From NCBI RefSeq assembly GCF_031457495.1, contig NZ_JAVDWM010000001.1:3398001-3462000 (forward strand): a DNA stretch of 64,000 bases, written 5' to 3'. Positions 51,022 through 59,015 of this stretch are shown in pieces. A program made the translations under genes and the position numbers. The notes beneath the pieces are model-generated. The model saw only the letters and a list, made by a program, of their open reading frames with translations, was not told where the DNA came from and did no database searches. The DNA comes from Sphingopyxis sp. BE259. GTDB lineage: Bacteria; Pseudomonadota; Alphaproteobacteria; Sphingomonadales; Sphingomonadaceae. Every line of letters begins with the position of its first letter. Position 1 is the stretch's first letter.

Positions 51022-52154
51022 GCCACTTCGCCAGCGATCCAGACGTTCCGGATGTTCAGCGTGTCGTCCAGATGGACCAGATCGGCCCGATAGCCTTCCG
51101 ATATCCGGCCATATGCGTTCCCGATACCGATGAACGTCGCCGGCGTCATACTCGCCATTTGCGAAGCCGAACCCAGGTCCGCCCGCATCAACTCGACGCA
51201 GTTTCTGAGCGCCCTGGTCATATCGAGATCCGAACCCGCGAGCGTGCCGTCATTCGATCGCAGCATTCCCTCGCTTGCCGTCACGTCGGTGCCCCCGACC
51301 GTGAAGTGCGTAACATCGGACCCCACTGTCGGCATGGCGTCGGTGACGAGCATCAGCCCCCTGCTGCCCCTTGCGCGATACGCCGCGCGGAGCGATGCCG
51401 GATGGACATGATGTCCGTCGGCAATGATGCCGCAGACCAGATCGCTGTCCATGCTCGCCCCCACAACACCCGGCGCCCGGCTCTCCATCTGCGTCATTGC
51501 GTTGAACAAATGCGTGACGCCCGACAGGCCCTCGCCGATCGCCCGCTGCATGTCATCATAGGTCGCCAGTGTATGCCCTGCAGCGACGACGACCCCACCC
51601 TTCACCAGCGCGGCGATGGCGCCTTCAGGCGCGAGTTCGGGCGCCAGCGTGACAAGGGTTCTGCCATGTTTCAGCGACGACAAAAGCGCGACGGTTTCGG
51701 CATCCAGGGACCTGAATTTCCCGGCGTCGTGAATGCCATGTTTGCCGGGATTGAGAAACGGCCCTTCGATATGAATGCCGACGATCCCCGGAACGCCGGC
51801 GCGAATGGCATCATCGACCGCACGAATGGCCTGCGCGACAACCTCAAGATCGTCGCTGATCAAAGTCGGCAGCATCGCAGTCGTACCGAATTTTCGGTGC
51901 GCCTCGGCGATCGCGATTATGCCGTCCACAGTTGGCGCGTCGTTGAACAGGACACCGCCGCCGCCATTCACCTGCGTATCGACAAAGCCGGGCAGCAGAA
52001 TGCCGCCATCCAGCGTCTGTACCGGCATATTGTCCGGCAAGGCCTTTGCGAGCAGCAACGTTTTGATCCGGCCATTGCTCAGGACAAGCGCGTGCTCGTC
52101 ATGCCATGCGTCGCCCGCAAATATGCGAGCGCCTACCAAAGCCGTCTCGGTCAT
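51018..52154 (-). CDS. nagA: N-acetylglucosamine-6-phosphate deacetylase
   Basis: Hydrolyses GlcNAc-6-P to GlcN-6-P and acetate. The 378-residue amidohydrolase shows HIEGPFLNPGKHGIHD (metal Glu), AAGHTLATYDD and GVTHLFNAMTQMESRAPG for the metal-binding histidines, GIIADGHHVHPA and the catalytic Asp in LVTDAMPTVG. It overlaps nagB-II upstream and the GH84 gene downstream by ATGA, so all three are coupled. Confidence 0.96.
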   Translation of the reverse strand: MTETALVGARIFAGDAWHDEHALVLSNGRIKTLLLAKALPDNMPVQTLDGGILLPGFVDTQVNGGGGVLFNDAPTVDGIIAIAEAHRKFGTTAMLPTLISDDLEVVAQAIRAVDDAIRAGVPGIVGIHIEGPFLNPGKHGIHDAGKFRSLDAETVALLSSLKHGRTLVTLAPELAPEGAIAALVKGGVVVAAGHTLATYDDMQRAIGEGLSGVTHLFNAMTQMESRAPGVVGASMDSDLVCGIIADGHHVHPASLRAAYRARGSRGLMLVTDAMPTVGSDVTHFTVGGTDVTASEGMLRSNDGTLAGSDLDMTRALRNCVELMRADLGSASQMASMTPATFIGIGNAYGRISEGYRADLVHLDDTLNIRNVWIAGEVA

Positions 52155-53188
52155 ATTGTCTCGGTTACCTTTTGCAGCAGCGGCGGGCGATCCGGATCAT
52201 AGCCTCGCTGCACCGATATTGCATTCACCATCGCGTAAAAGCTCTGTACCATCGCGATCGGGGTGGTGACACTATCGCCCTCCTCGGGAAGCCCGAGCGA
52301 TACAGCCCCGTCAAATTGCCGACCCGCAACCGCTATTCGGGCATCGCGACCAAGAAACTGTTGAACAATGGGCTCCAATCCAGCGGCGGCCTGATCCGCC
52401 GGCGGGAATATGAGCAGCGGAAAGCCCGACTTTACGAGCGCCATTGGTCCGTGCACGACCTCGGCCATACTGAACGCTTCGGCGTGAACCCCGCTGGTCT
52501 CCTTGAATTTAAGCGCCGCCTCCTGCGCGATGCCGAGCGTCAGGCCACGGCCGAGGACGAACATGCTCTCAGCATCCCGCAGCATCTCGGCCGCGGCACA
52601 CCAGTCATCGGCCCAGGCCGCGTTCAACAGCTGGGGAAGCATTTTTACGGCTTCCTGTGTTTCACTGGCCCGCGTCCATTCACTGACGAGGTGCGCCAAT
52701 GCGCAGAGGGTCGCGATATAGCTTTTGGTTGCGGCAACGCTGTTCTCCAGTCCCGCATGCAAGGGCACGACGATTTCGGCCAGGCCGGCCAGCGGCGAGT
52801 CCCTATCGTTCACAAACGCGATAACCAGCGCCCCCGCTTTTCGCGCTGCCTCAGCCGATAACAGCAGATCGGGGCTCTTGCCGGATTGCGATATGAGGAT
52901 GAACGGCTGATTTTTCATATGGAGCAGCGGGGCACCATAAATGGAACTGATCGACGGGGCCTGCGACACGACGGGAATCCGAAGCCGCGTTTCGATCAGA
53001 TATTTGGCGTAGGTCGCTGCATGATCGGAACTTCCGCGCGCGCATGTGAAAATGATCTGTGGGTCGAGCAGGCGCAGCCTTTGCGCAAGATCGGCAATCA
53101 GCGCCGCATTCACGGCATATTGCAGGGCCGCTACGTCACTGGCTTGCGACGCTTCGTGGTACATCAAGGTCCGGCTCGGGTCTTTCAT
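52151..53188 (-). CDS. nagB-II: SIS-domain glucosamine-6-phosphate deaminase (NagB-II/AgaS type)
   Basis: A 345-residue protein with two SIS domains. It resembles the NagB-II/AgaS enzymes that convert GlcN-6-P to fructose-6-P and ammonia in many proteobacteria lacking canonical NagB, and lacks the N-terminal glutaminase of GlmS. Seen: CARGSSDHAATYAKYLIE (first SIS domain), ISQSGKSPDLL and LGRGLTLGIAQEAALKFKE. ATG 53188 is used (a 29-codon upstream extension is possible but crosses the operator). The operator ATACC repeats lie directly before the start, so the mRNA leader is very short. It opens the nagB-II-nagA-GH84 operon. Confidence 0.9.
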   Translation of the reverse strand: MKDPSRTLMYHEASQASDVAALQYAVNAALIADLAQRLRLLDPQIIFTCARGSSDHAATYAKYLIETRLRIPVVSQAPSISSIYGAPLLHMKNQPFILISQSGKSPDLLLSAEAARKAGALVIAFVNDRDSPLAGLAEIVVPLHAGLENSVAATKSYIATLCALAHLVSEWTRASETQEAVKMLPQLLNAAWADDWCAAAEMLRDAESMFVLGRGLTLGIAQEAALKFKETSGVHAEAFSMAEVVHGPMALVKSGFPLLIFPPADQAAAGLEPIVQQFLGRDARIAVAGRQFDGAVSLGLPEEGDSVTTPIAMVQSFYAMVNAISVQRGYDPDRPPLLQKVTETI

Positions 53189-53191
53189 ATA

Positions 53192-53212
53192 ATACCTATA
53201 TAATACCAATTT
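53192..53212. promoter_or_regulatory. ATACC direct-repeat operator in the nagB-II/dld divergent promoter
   Basis: ATACC units start at 53192 and 53203, again 11 bp apart, within TAATACCTATATAATACCAA. A TATAAT (53199-53204) on the plus strand could be the -10 box of dld. Binding here would control both divergent genes. Confidence 0.6.
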
Positions 53213-53253
53213 ACGTGCGGGCGCAAGGGTGCTATCCGGTTCAGGGAGACTAT

Positions 53254-54624
53254 ATGGACGGCCTTGTAAACTCACTTGCCGACCGGTTCGGTTCGCGCCT
53301 TATCACGGCGCCCTCGGCGCGAGCGCAATATGCCCAGAGCGAAGGTCATCACGCCCATCAGACGCCTTCACTGGTCGTTCAGCCCGCAACGGTCGAAGAG
53401 GTTCAGCTGCTGGTGAAAAGAGCGGCAGAGGACCATTGGTCAATCGTCGCCTATGGTGCAGGAACGTCGCTGGAGGGCAATGCGGCGATAACCCATGCCG
53501 ACAGTGTTTGCGTCGATTTCAGCCGAATGAACCGCATCCTGGAGGTCAGTGCAGCCGATCTTTTGTGTGTCGTCGAGCCCGGTGTGACCCGCGAACAGCT
53601 GAACGACGATGTCCGGGCCACCGGCCTGTTTTTTCCCGTCGATCCGGGCGCCAATGCGTCGTTCGGCGGCATGATCTCGACCCGTGCATCGGGGACGACC
53701 ACCGTCCGCTACGGCAGCATGCGCGAGAATATCCTGGGGCTGAAGGTGGTGACAGCCGATGGCAGCCTGGTTTCGACGGGAACGCGCGCGCGCAAGTCTG
53801 CCTCGGGATATGACCTCACCCATCTGTTCACCGGTTCCGAGGGGACGCTCGGTCTGATTGTCGAGGCCAGCTTGCGGTTGCATGGCCAACCGGAAAAAAT
53901 CCTCGCCGCAACATGGGACTTTGGGAGTGTCAAGGGGGCCGTCGATACGGTCATCGCGACCATCCAGTCGGGCGTGCCGATTGCCCGGATGGAGTTGCTC
54001 GACGAGGCCGCAATCCGGGCCTGCAACCGGCAAAGCGCTTTGGGGCTCCCGGAAAAACCGATGCTGTTTCTGGAATTTCACGGTTCGGAGGCCGGGGTGG
54101 CCGATCAGTTGTCGCTCGTTCGGCTTTTGGGCGAAGCGAATGGCGGCGGCCAGCTTCGATTTGCAACCGCGACCGAAGATCGGAATGTCTTATGGAAGGC
54201 GCGCCATCAGGCGCTGTGGGCTGCCAAAAATATGGTGCCCGGTGCCGTCGCGTGGATTACCGATGTCTGCGTGCCGATCAGCCAGCTGAGCGATGCTATC
54301 ATCGGCGCCAAAAACGCGATCGACGCATCAGGGCTCTTTGCACCGATCCTTGGTCATGTCGGCGACGGCAATTTCCACATTTTCTTCATCTTGCGGACCG
54401 ACGATACCGCCAGCTGGGACAAGGCGCGCATCATCAATGAGGCCATCATCGATCACGCGCTGTCGGTAGGCGGCACCTGTACGGGTGAGCATGGCATCGG
54501 GCTGGGTAAACGGCAGGCGATGCAGCGCGAGCACGGCGCCGACAGCGTTGCGACGATGCGGCGGATCAAGGATGCGCTGGACCCGACAGGCCTGTTCAAC
54601 CCCGGCAAGATATTTCTGGATTAA
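53254..54624 (+). CDS. dld: FAD-linked D-lactate dehydrogenase (cytochrome type)
   Basis: A 456-residue flavoprotein of the VAO/PCMH family with FAD-binding region (SIVAYGAGTSLEGNA, VEPGVTREQLN, FPVDPGANASFGGMISTRASGTTTVRYGSM) and cap domain ending in GHVGDGNFHIFF, THxEHGIG-like CTGEHGIGLGKR and DALDPTGLFNPGKIF. It resembles D-lactate or glycolate dehydrogenases that pass electrons to the respiratory chain. MurQ in the same island releases D-lactate, so this is a coherent partner. ATG 53254 with a GGGAGA ribosome-binding site is used. It ends head-on with the nagX-like gene, sharing a TTAA that gives TAA stops on both strands. Confidence 0.9.
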   Translation: MDGLVNSLADRFGSRLITAPSARAQYAQSEGHHAHQTPSLVVQPATVEEVQLLVKRAAEDHWSIVAYGAGTSLEGNAAITHADSVCVDFSRMNRILEVSAADLLCVVEPGVTREQLNDDVRATGLFFPVDPGANASFGGMISTRASGTTTVRYGSMRENILGLKVVTADGSLVSTGTRARKSASGYDLTHLFTGSEGTLGLIVEASLRLHGQPEKILAATWDFGSVKGAVDTVIATIQSGVPIARMELLDEAAIRACNRQSALGLPEKPMLFLEFHGSEAGVADQLSLVRLLGEANGGGQLRFATATEDRNVLWKARHQALWAAKNMVPGAVAWITDVCVPISQLSDAIIGAKNAIDASGLFAPILGHVGDGNFHIFFILRTDDTASWDKARIINEAIIDHALSVGGTCTGEHGIGLGKRQAMQREHGADSVATMRRIKDALDPTGLFNPGKIFLD

Positions 54625-55706
54625 ACCTTGAGCACCCATCCGCGCCGCCTGAGCCACGGAAGAATGGCGCAGGAAATAGCCGCCGCAAGGATGGCGTAGA
54701 GAAGGGATGTCACCGGCGCCGACAATCCGGCGCGCGCAAGCCCTTGGTATGTCGCCTGCCATATCGTCGCGCCGCCGGGCAGTTCGCGGACGATGATCGC
54801 GATCAGCAAGGTGTGGACGACATAGAGCGTCAGTGCGGCCTGGCCGAGAGTTGCGGTCCATAGCGCAATCTTGTTCCCGCCGATGTTGGACCATATCGAT
54901 TTAAGACATGCCCAGAACAGAATCCCGATGCCGCAAGTGACCAGCGAAAAACTGGCGGTCCCAAGATTCTTGTTCAGCGGCAATACCGGCGTCAGTGCTA
55001 TTCCTGCGGCCAGCAGAACCAAACCCGCCAGCGCGAGGCGCGCGTCGGAAACCGCATGGTGCTTGATCCATCGCATGACCGCGACGCCGATCAAACCATT
55101 GGCCGCCGCAGTCAACGTGGACAACACACCTTCGGGATCCCAGCTTTGTCTTAACACCCGGCCCGGGATAAGGTTTTGGTCGAGCCACCCGCTGATCCCC
55201 TTGCCGGGTTCCATGCCGGGCGGCCCTCCCGCCGGTGTTCCGACCGTCAGCAGCATCCACGAGTGAAACAAGAGCAGCAGCCCGGCGATCAGCAGGGGCA
55301 GCACCGCGTCGCGCCTGATGGCGATGACCGCAGCGCAGATCAGATAGACAATTGCGATACGTTGCAGCACGCCCGTCCACCGGATCAGTTCAGGATCAAG
55401 TGTCGGCCTGATGAGCCAGCTCAATAGGACGCCGATCAGGAAGAGAAGAAATGCGCGCCGCCCAATCGCCGTCCAGCTAACCGCATGGCCGGGCTTGTCG
55501 AGCGCCAGCGGCGCCGACAGCCCGACGATCAACAGAAATATCGGAAATACCAAGTCGGCAAATGTCAGACCGTTCCATTCGGCGTGCCGGAGCATCGCAA
55601 ATGCGGCCGCGCCATCCCCTTGTATGTTCACCAAGATCATCAACAACACGTCGACGCCCCGAAAGCTGTCGAGCGATGGGTCGCGATCGGTGGCAAAGGT
55701 CCTCAC
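54621..55706 (-). CDS. nagX: NagX-like inner-membrane acetyltransferase (HGSNAT family)
   Basis: A 361-residue polytopic membrane protein with about ten helices, resembling bacterial NagX and human heparan-alpha-glucosaminide N-acetyltransferase. The opening SLDSFRGVDVLLMILVNIQGDG is the family signature, followed by RHAEWNGLTFADLVFPIFLLIVG and TGVLQRIAIVYL. NagX genes recur in GlcNAc utilisation operons; the reaction (amino-sugar acylation or transport) is not settled. It is the last gene of the TonB receptor-symporter-murQ-gntR-nagX operon, coupled to the regulator gene by ATGA. Confidence 0.85.
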   Translation of the reverse strand: MRTFATDRDPSLDSFRGVDVLLMILVNIQGDGAAAFAMLRHAEWNGLTFADLVFPIFLLIVGLSAPLALDKPGHAVSWTAIGRRAFLLFLIGVLLSWLIRPTLDPELIRWTGVLQRIAIVYLICAAVIAIRRDAVLPLLIAGLLLLFHSWMLLTVGTPAGGPPGMEPGKGISGWLDQNLIPGRVLRQSWDPEGVLSTLTAAANGLIGVAVMRWIKHHAVSDARLALAGLVLLAAGIALTPVLPLNKNLGTASFSLVTCGIGILFWACLKSIWSNIGGNKIALWTATLGQAALTLYVVHTLLIAIIVRELPGGATIWQATYQGLARAGLSAPVTSLLYAILAAAISCAILPWLRRRGWVLKV

Positions 55707-56446
55707 AAGACCACAAATGGCCCGCGCAGTTCGCTCACAAATTCATACCGTTCGCCGCGATAAGCCGAACGGGTGAGTTCTACCGGCCGTCCGTCAGCCC
55801 GGCGGGTAAGCCGTTCGATCCGCAGGATTTCGCTATTCTCCGGGATGGACAACAGGCTGGCTTCGGTTGAACCCGCCAGCGCCGCGCGGATTTTCTGCTG
55901 GCCGGTCACCGGCCGGTTGCCGCGCTGGTCGAGCGCCTGGTAAAGCGAACTGCCCAAATGCGTAATGTCGGGCAACATGTCCGCCGGAACAACCGCATTC
56001 TCGATGGCCAACGGCTCGCCGTTCGCCATCCGAACGCGGCTCAGTCGCGCCACTTCGACACCGTTCGGCAACTCCAGAATTCGCGTTTCCTCTTCGGTCG
56101 GCGAGCCGACCACTTTCATGATCCAGATCGTGTCCGTCGCTTCGCCGCGGGCTTCGGCGTCTTCGCTGAAACTGCTGAGAAACGAGCCTGGAGCCTGAAT
56201 GCGCGGCGTCACATAGGTTCCCGACCCCTGACGCCTCGACAACAAACCTTCTTCGATCAGCAGTTCGGTCGCCTTGCGCACGGTAACCCGCGATGCGCCC
56301 ATGATCTTGCAAAGATCACGTTCGGAGGGAAGCGCCTCGCCTGCGCTGATCGCGCCATCCTCGATCTGCTGCCGCAAGCGATGGGCGAGCTTGATATAGA
56401 TCGGCGAATTGCTGTGCTCGCTGCTATGGGCCGGAACAAATTTCAC
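55703..56446 (-). CDS. GntR/HutC-family regulator of amino-sugar genes
   Basis: A 247-residue regulator with an N-terminal GntR winged helix (KLAHRLRQQIEDGAISAGEALPSERDLCKIMGASRVTVRKATELLIEEGLL is the region, with PSERDL at residues 40-45) and a C-terminal UTRA effector domain (LRMERLTR-like and RGERYEFVSEL). HutC/NagR/NagQ members repress and respond to GlcNAc-6-P or related sugars. Its place inside the operon of murQ and nagX makes it the probable regulator of the three ATACC operators. Coupled by ATGA to murQ and nagX. Confidence 0.92.
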   Translation of the reverse strand: MKFVPAHSSEHSNSPIYIKLAHRLRQQIEDGAISAGEALPSERDLCKIMGASRVTVRKATELLIEEGLLSRRQGSGTYVTPRIQAPGSFLSSFSEDAEARGEATDTIWIMKVVGSPTEEETRILELPNGVEVARLSRVRMANGEPLAIENAVVPADMLPDITHLGSSLYQALDQRGNRPVTGQQKIRAALAGSTEASLLSIPENSEILRIERLTRRADGRPVELTRSAYRGERYEFVSELRGPFVVL

Positions 56447-57345
56447 GGTGCGTTTCCGTTGATGGTCTCGACCGCATCGCGCAATATGCCGCCATGTTCG
56501 CGCAGCAATGCTGCCGCTTCGGCTGGGTCTTTCCCGAGGGCGATCAGCACGGCCGTCTTGATGTCATTTCCGGCAAGATGCACGGCCTCGATCGCCACAG
56601 CCTCGCTGCAATCGCTCAAAGCCCTGACGATCCCAAATGCCCGGTTGAGCAGCTTGTCATTGGAAATGACCATATCCACCATCAGCCCGCGATACACGCG
56701 GCCAAGCCGCAGCATGATCGCAGTGGAGAGAAGATTGAGGATGGCCTTTTGCGCGGTTCCTGCCTTCATCCGCGTCGATCCGGCGATGGCTTCACTGCCC
56801 GTTGCGGCCAATAAACCATGGTCTGCCGCGTGAAGCAGTTCGGTTCCGGCGTTATTGGCGATGGCAATCGTCAGCGCGCCGGCTTCCTTCGCTGCGCTCA
56901 ACGCCGCAATGGTAAACGGCGTGCGACCGCTGGCCGCAACACCAATGACGACATCGTCCGCGTTCACGCCGGATTTGCTGATCCTTGACATGGCATCGTC
57001 CGCGTCGTCTTCCGCGCCCTCGGCACTGTGGACCAGCGCGTCGATGCCGCCTGCCATCAAATAGGCCAAGCGCCCGGCTGGCCATCCGAAGGTCGGCCCC
57101 AGCTCGACGCCGTCCTGAACCGCAACCCGTCCCGACGTTCCGGCGCCGACATAGACAAGCCGACCGCTCTTGCGCAGCCGCGCCGCGGCAGCCTCTGCGG
57201 CGGCGGCAATATGCTGGGTCTGGCTCTTTAACGAAGCGATGGCAGACATCTGGCCCTCGAGCATAGCTTCAACGGCTTCTATGGTCGGCCAGCTGTCGAT
57301 GTCGGCAAATCGCGGATTGAGGCTTTCGGTATTAGGCATTTGCAA
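56443..57345 (-). CDS. murQ: N-acetylmuramic acid-6-phosphate etherase
   Basis: MurQ cleaves the D-lactyl ether of MurNAc-6-P, giving GlcNAc-6-P and D-lactate. The 300-residue SIS-domain protein shows ADIDSWPTIEAVEAML, LVYVGAGTSGRVAVQDGVE, the catalytic-region HSAEGAEDDADD, VIGVAASGRTPFTIAALSAA and the C-terminal helical tail. It links AnmK (upstream) with NagA and Dld. The start lies 14 bp into the symporter gene. Its GntR regulator follows directly. Confidence 0.96.
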   Translation of the reverse strand: MQMPNTESLNPRFADIDSWPTIEAVEAMLEGQMSAIASLKSQTQHIAAAAEAAAARLRKSGRLVYVGAGTSGRVAVQDGVELGPTFGWPAGRLAYLMAGGIDALVHSAEGAEDDADDAMSRISKSGVNADDVVIGVAASGRTPFTIAALSAAKEAGALTIAIANNAGTELLHAADHGLLAATGSEAIAGSTRMKAGTAQKAILNLLSTAIMLRLGRVYRGLMVDMVISNDKLLNRAFGIVRALSDCSEAVAIEAVHLAGNDIKTAVLIALGKDPAEAAALLREHGGILRDAVETINGNAP

Positions 57346-58894
57346 TACTCGGCGTAACGGATTTCGATTGAGAGCCCATCAGGCACACGACCGTTGCGAC
57401 GGCCGTCCCCACGCACAGCTGCCACGGAAATGCGATCGTTTTCATTGCGGCGGGCAGGCCCAGCATATCGACGACATATCCCTGAAAGGCGACGATGGTA
57501 AGGAAGCCTGCGATCAGCGCCGCGATAACGGAAGCCGACGATCCGCGCTTTGTGAACAGAGCCGTGAAATAGACCCCGAGCAATCCCGAATAAGCAAAAG
57601 CCATGACCCCCAGCACGAATTCCAACAGCGGCAGACTGCTGTAACGTTGCCAATAGTAGCACAGGATCGACATCGCGAAGAGCGCCAGCCCCAGTAACAC
57701 GGTGGTCACGCGCCCCGCCAGAATGAAGTGCTTTTCACTGGCCGCGCCGCGCCGTTCTTTCCACGGCCGGTAGAAGTCGTTGATCAGCACGGCCGCCATC
57801 GAGATCAAGCCCGAATTTATCGCCGCCGCCGCAATGACGCCCACCGTCACGAGGCCCCGGAGCCCCGGCGGGATCTCGCTGAGTATGAAATGCATGAAGA
57901 CCGTGATCTTCTCGCCCTGAAATGTCTGCACCACCGCTTTCCCATCGGAGCCCATCAGGTCGGGTCGTTCGTAAAATATGTGCAGCAGCGAGCCGATTAC
58001 CAGAAACAACAGGATGACCGGAATGGACGCCCACACCGACGCATAAAGCGCGCGGCTGCCATGTTTGGCGTTGTCGCACGCGAGCAGGCGCTGCGTGGTG
58101 TCCTGGTCGAGGCCAGAATTGCCGATATTCAGCAGCACGAGCCCGGTCACAGCGGCAAGTATCGAGAAAGGTGCCGTCAAGTTGAATGACCAGTCGATGA
58201 TCTGCGTTTTGTCTCCCGATGGCGACAGGGTCAGACTGTCCAGTATTTCCGGTAGCGGGACCGGTATTTTCACCAGCAGAAAGACCAGCACCATGATGGC
58301 CGCTCCGACATAGAGGACCACCTGCACCAGATCGCTCCAGATCACCGAATTCAGTCCGCCCATGAAGGTGAAGGCGAGGCCGAATATGAGCAGCGTGAAT
58401 GACGCGATCACGATATGCTGTGGCTCAACATCGAGAAACATGATCATCGAGACAGCGATGGCCGCCAGATAAAGCCTGGCTCCGCTCGCGAAAATGCGTC
58501 CCACCAGATACATGGCCCCCGCCGCCCTGCGGGCCGTCACATCGAAACGCTGTTCGAGCAGTTCATAAACGGTTGTGGCGCCGATCGCATAAAATTTGGG
58601 AATGAGCACCTTGGCAACGAACCAGGCGGCCAGCAAAGCGCCGATCGTGCTGGTGAGATAGGTGTAGTTGCCCCGAAAACTATTGTCAGGCACGCCAAGA
58701 AACGTGGCGGCCGACTGGACGGTCGACAATACCGACACCGCCACCAGCCACGTCGGCGCGTGATGGCTGGCAAGGAAATAATCGTCCGCATTTTGCATGT
58801 TGCGCTGGGTGGAAAAATAACCGGCGGCCGCAAGTATGCCGACGTAACCCGCCAATATGCCCCAATCCAGCGCCGTGAACTGCAGTGGCGTCAT
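57332..58894 (-). CDS. sodium:solute symporter (SSS family), amino-sugar uptake
   Basis: A 520-residue SSS transporter with about 13-14 helices. Family features are the opening TALDWGILAGYVGILAAAGYF, AGAMYLVGRIFASGARLYL and GGLNSVIWSDLVQVVLYVG. Members near nag genes carry GlcNAc, and others carry sialic acid. In this operon, between a TonB receptor and murQ, it most likely moves GlcNAc-anhydroMurNAc, anhydroMurNAc or GlcNAc across the inner membrane. No AmpG-type permease is present. It overlaps murQ by 14 bp and is separated from the TonB receptor by a stable hairpin. Confidence 0.88.
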   Translation of the reverse strand: MTPLQFTALDWGILAGYVGILAAAGYFSTQRNMQNADDYFLASHHAPTWLVAVSVLSTVQSAATFLGVPDNSFRGNYTYLTSTIGALLAAWFVAKVLIPKFYAIGATTVYELLEQRFDVTARRAAGAMYLVGRIFASGARLYLAAIAVSMIMFLDVEPQHIVIASFTLLIFGLAFTFMGGLNSVIWSDLVQVVLYVGAAIMVLVFLLVKIPVPLPEILDSLTLSPSGDKTQIIDWSFNLTAPFSILAAVTGLVLLNIGNSGLDQDTTQRLLACDNAKHGSRALYASVWASIPVILLFLVIGSLLHIFYERPDLMGSDGKAVVQTFQGEKITVFMHFILSEIPPGLRGLVTVGVIAAAAINSGLISMAAVLINDFYRPWKERRGAASEKHFILAGRVTTVLLGLALFAMSILCYYWQRYSSLPLLEFVLGVMAFAYSGLLGVYFTALFTKRGSSASVIAALIAGFLTIVAFQGYVVDMLGLPAAMKTIAFPWQLCVGTAVATVVCLMGSQSKSVTPSIANA

Positions 58895-58973
58895 TCGCCA
58901 AATCTCCCCATTCTCGGCAGCCTAAATGCCAGCAAGGCGAATGTCATGATGAATGAAGGTTTCGGCGGCGGAC

Positions 58974-59010
58974 CGGCGGAGGAGCGAAGCGATCATTCGC
59001 TCCTCCGCCG
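58974..59010 (-). repeat. stem-loop between the TonB receptor and symporter genes
   Basis: Perfect 14-bp inverted repeat (58974-58987 with 58997-59010, CGGCGGAGGAGCGA) and a 9-base loop, directly after the receptor stop. No U-run follows on the minus strand. It is a likely mRNA-stabilising or partial-termination structure that gives more receptor than symporter message, as often seen after outer-membrane genes. Confidence 0.7.
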
Positions 59011-59015
59011 ACAGC

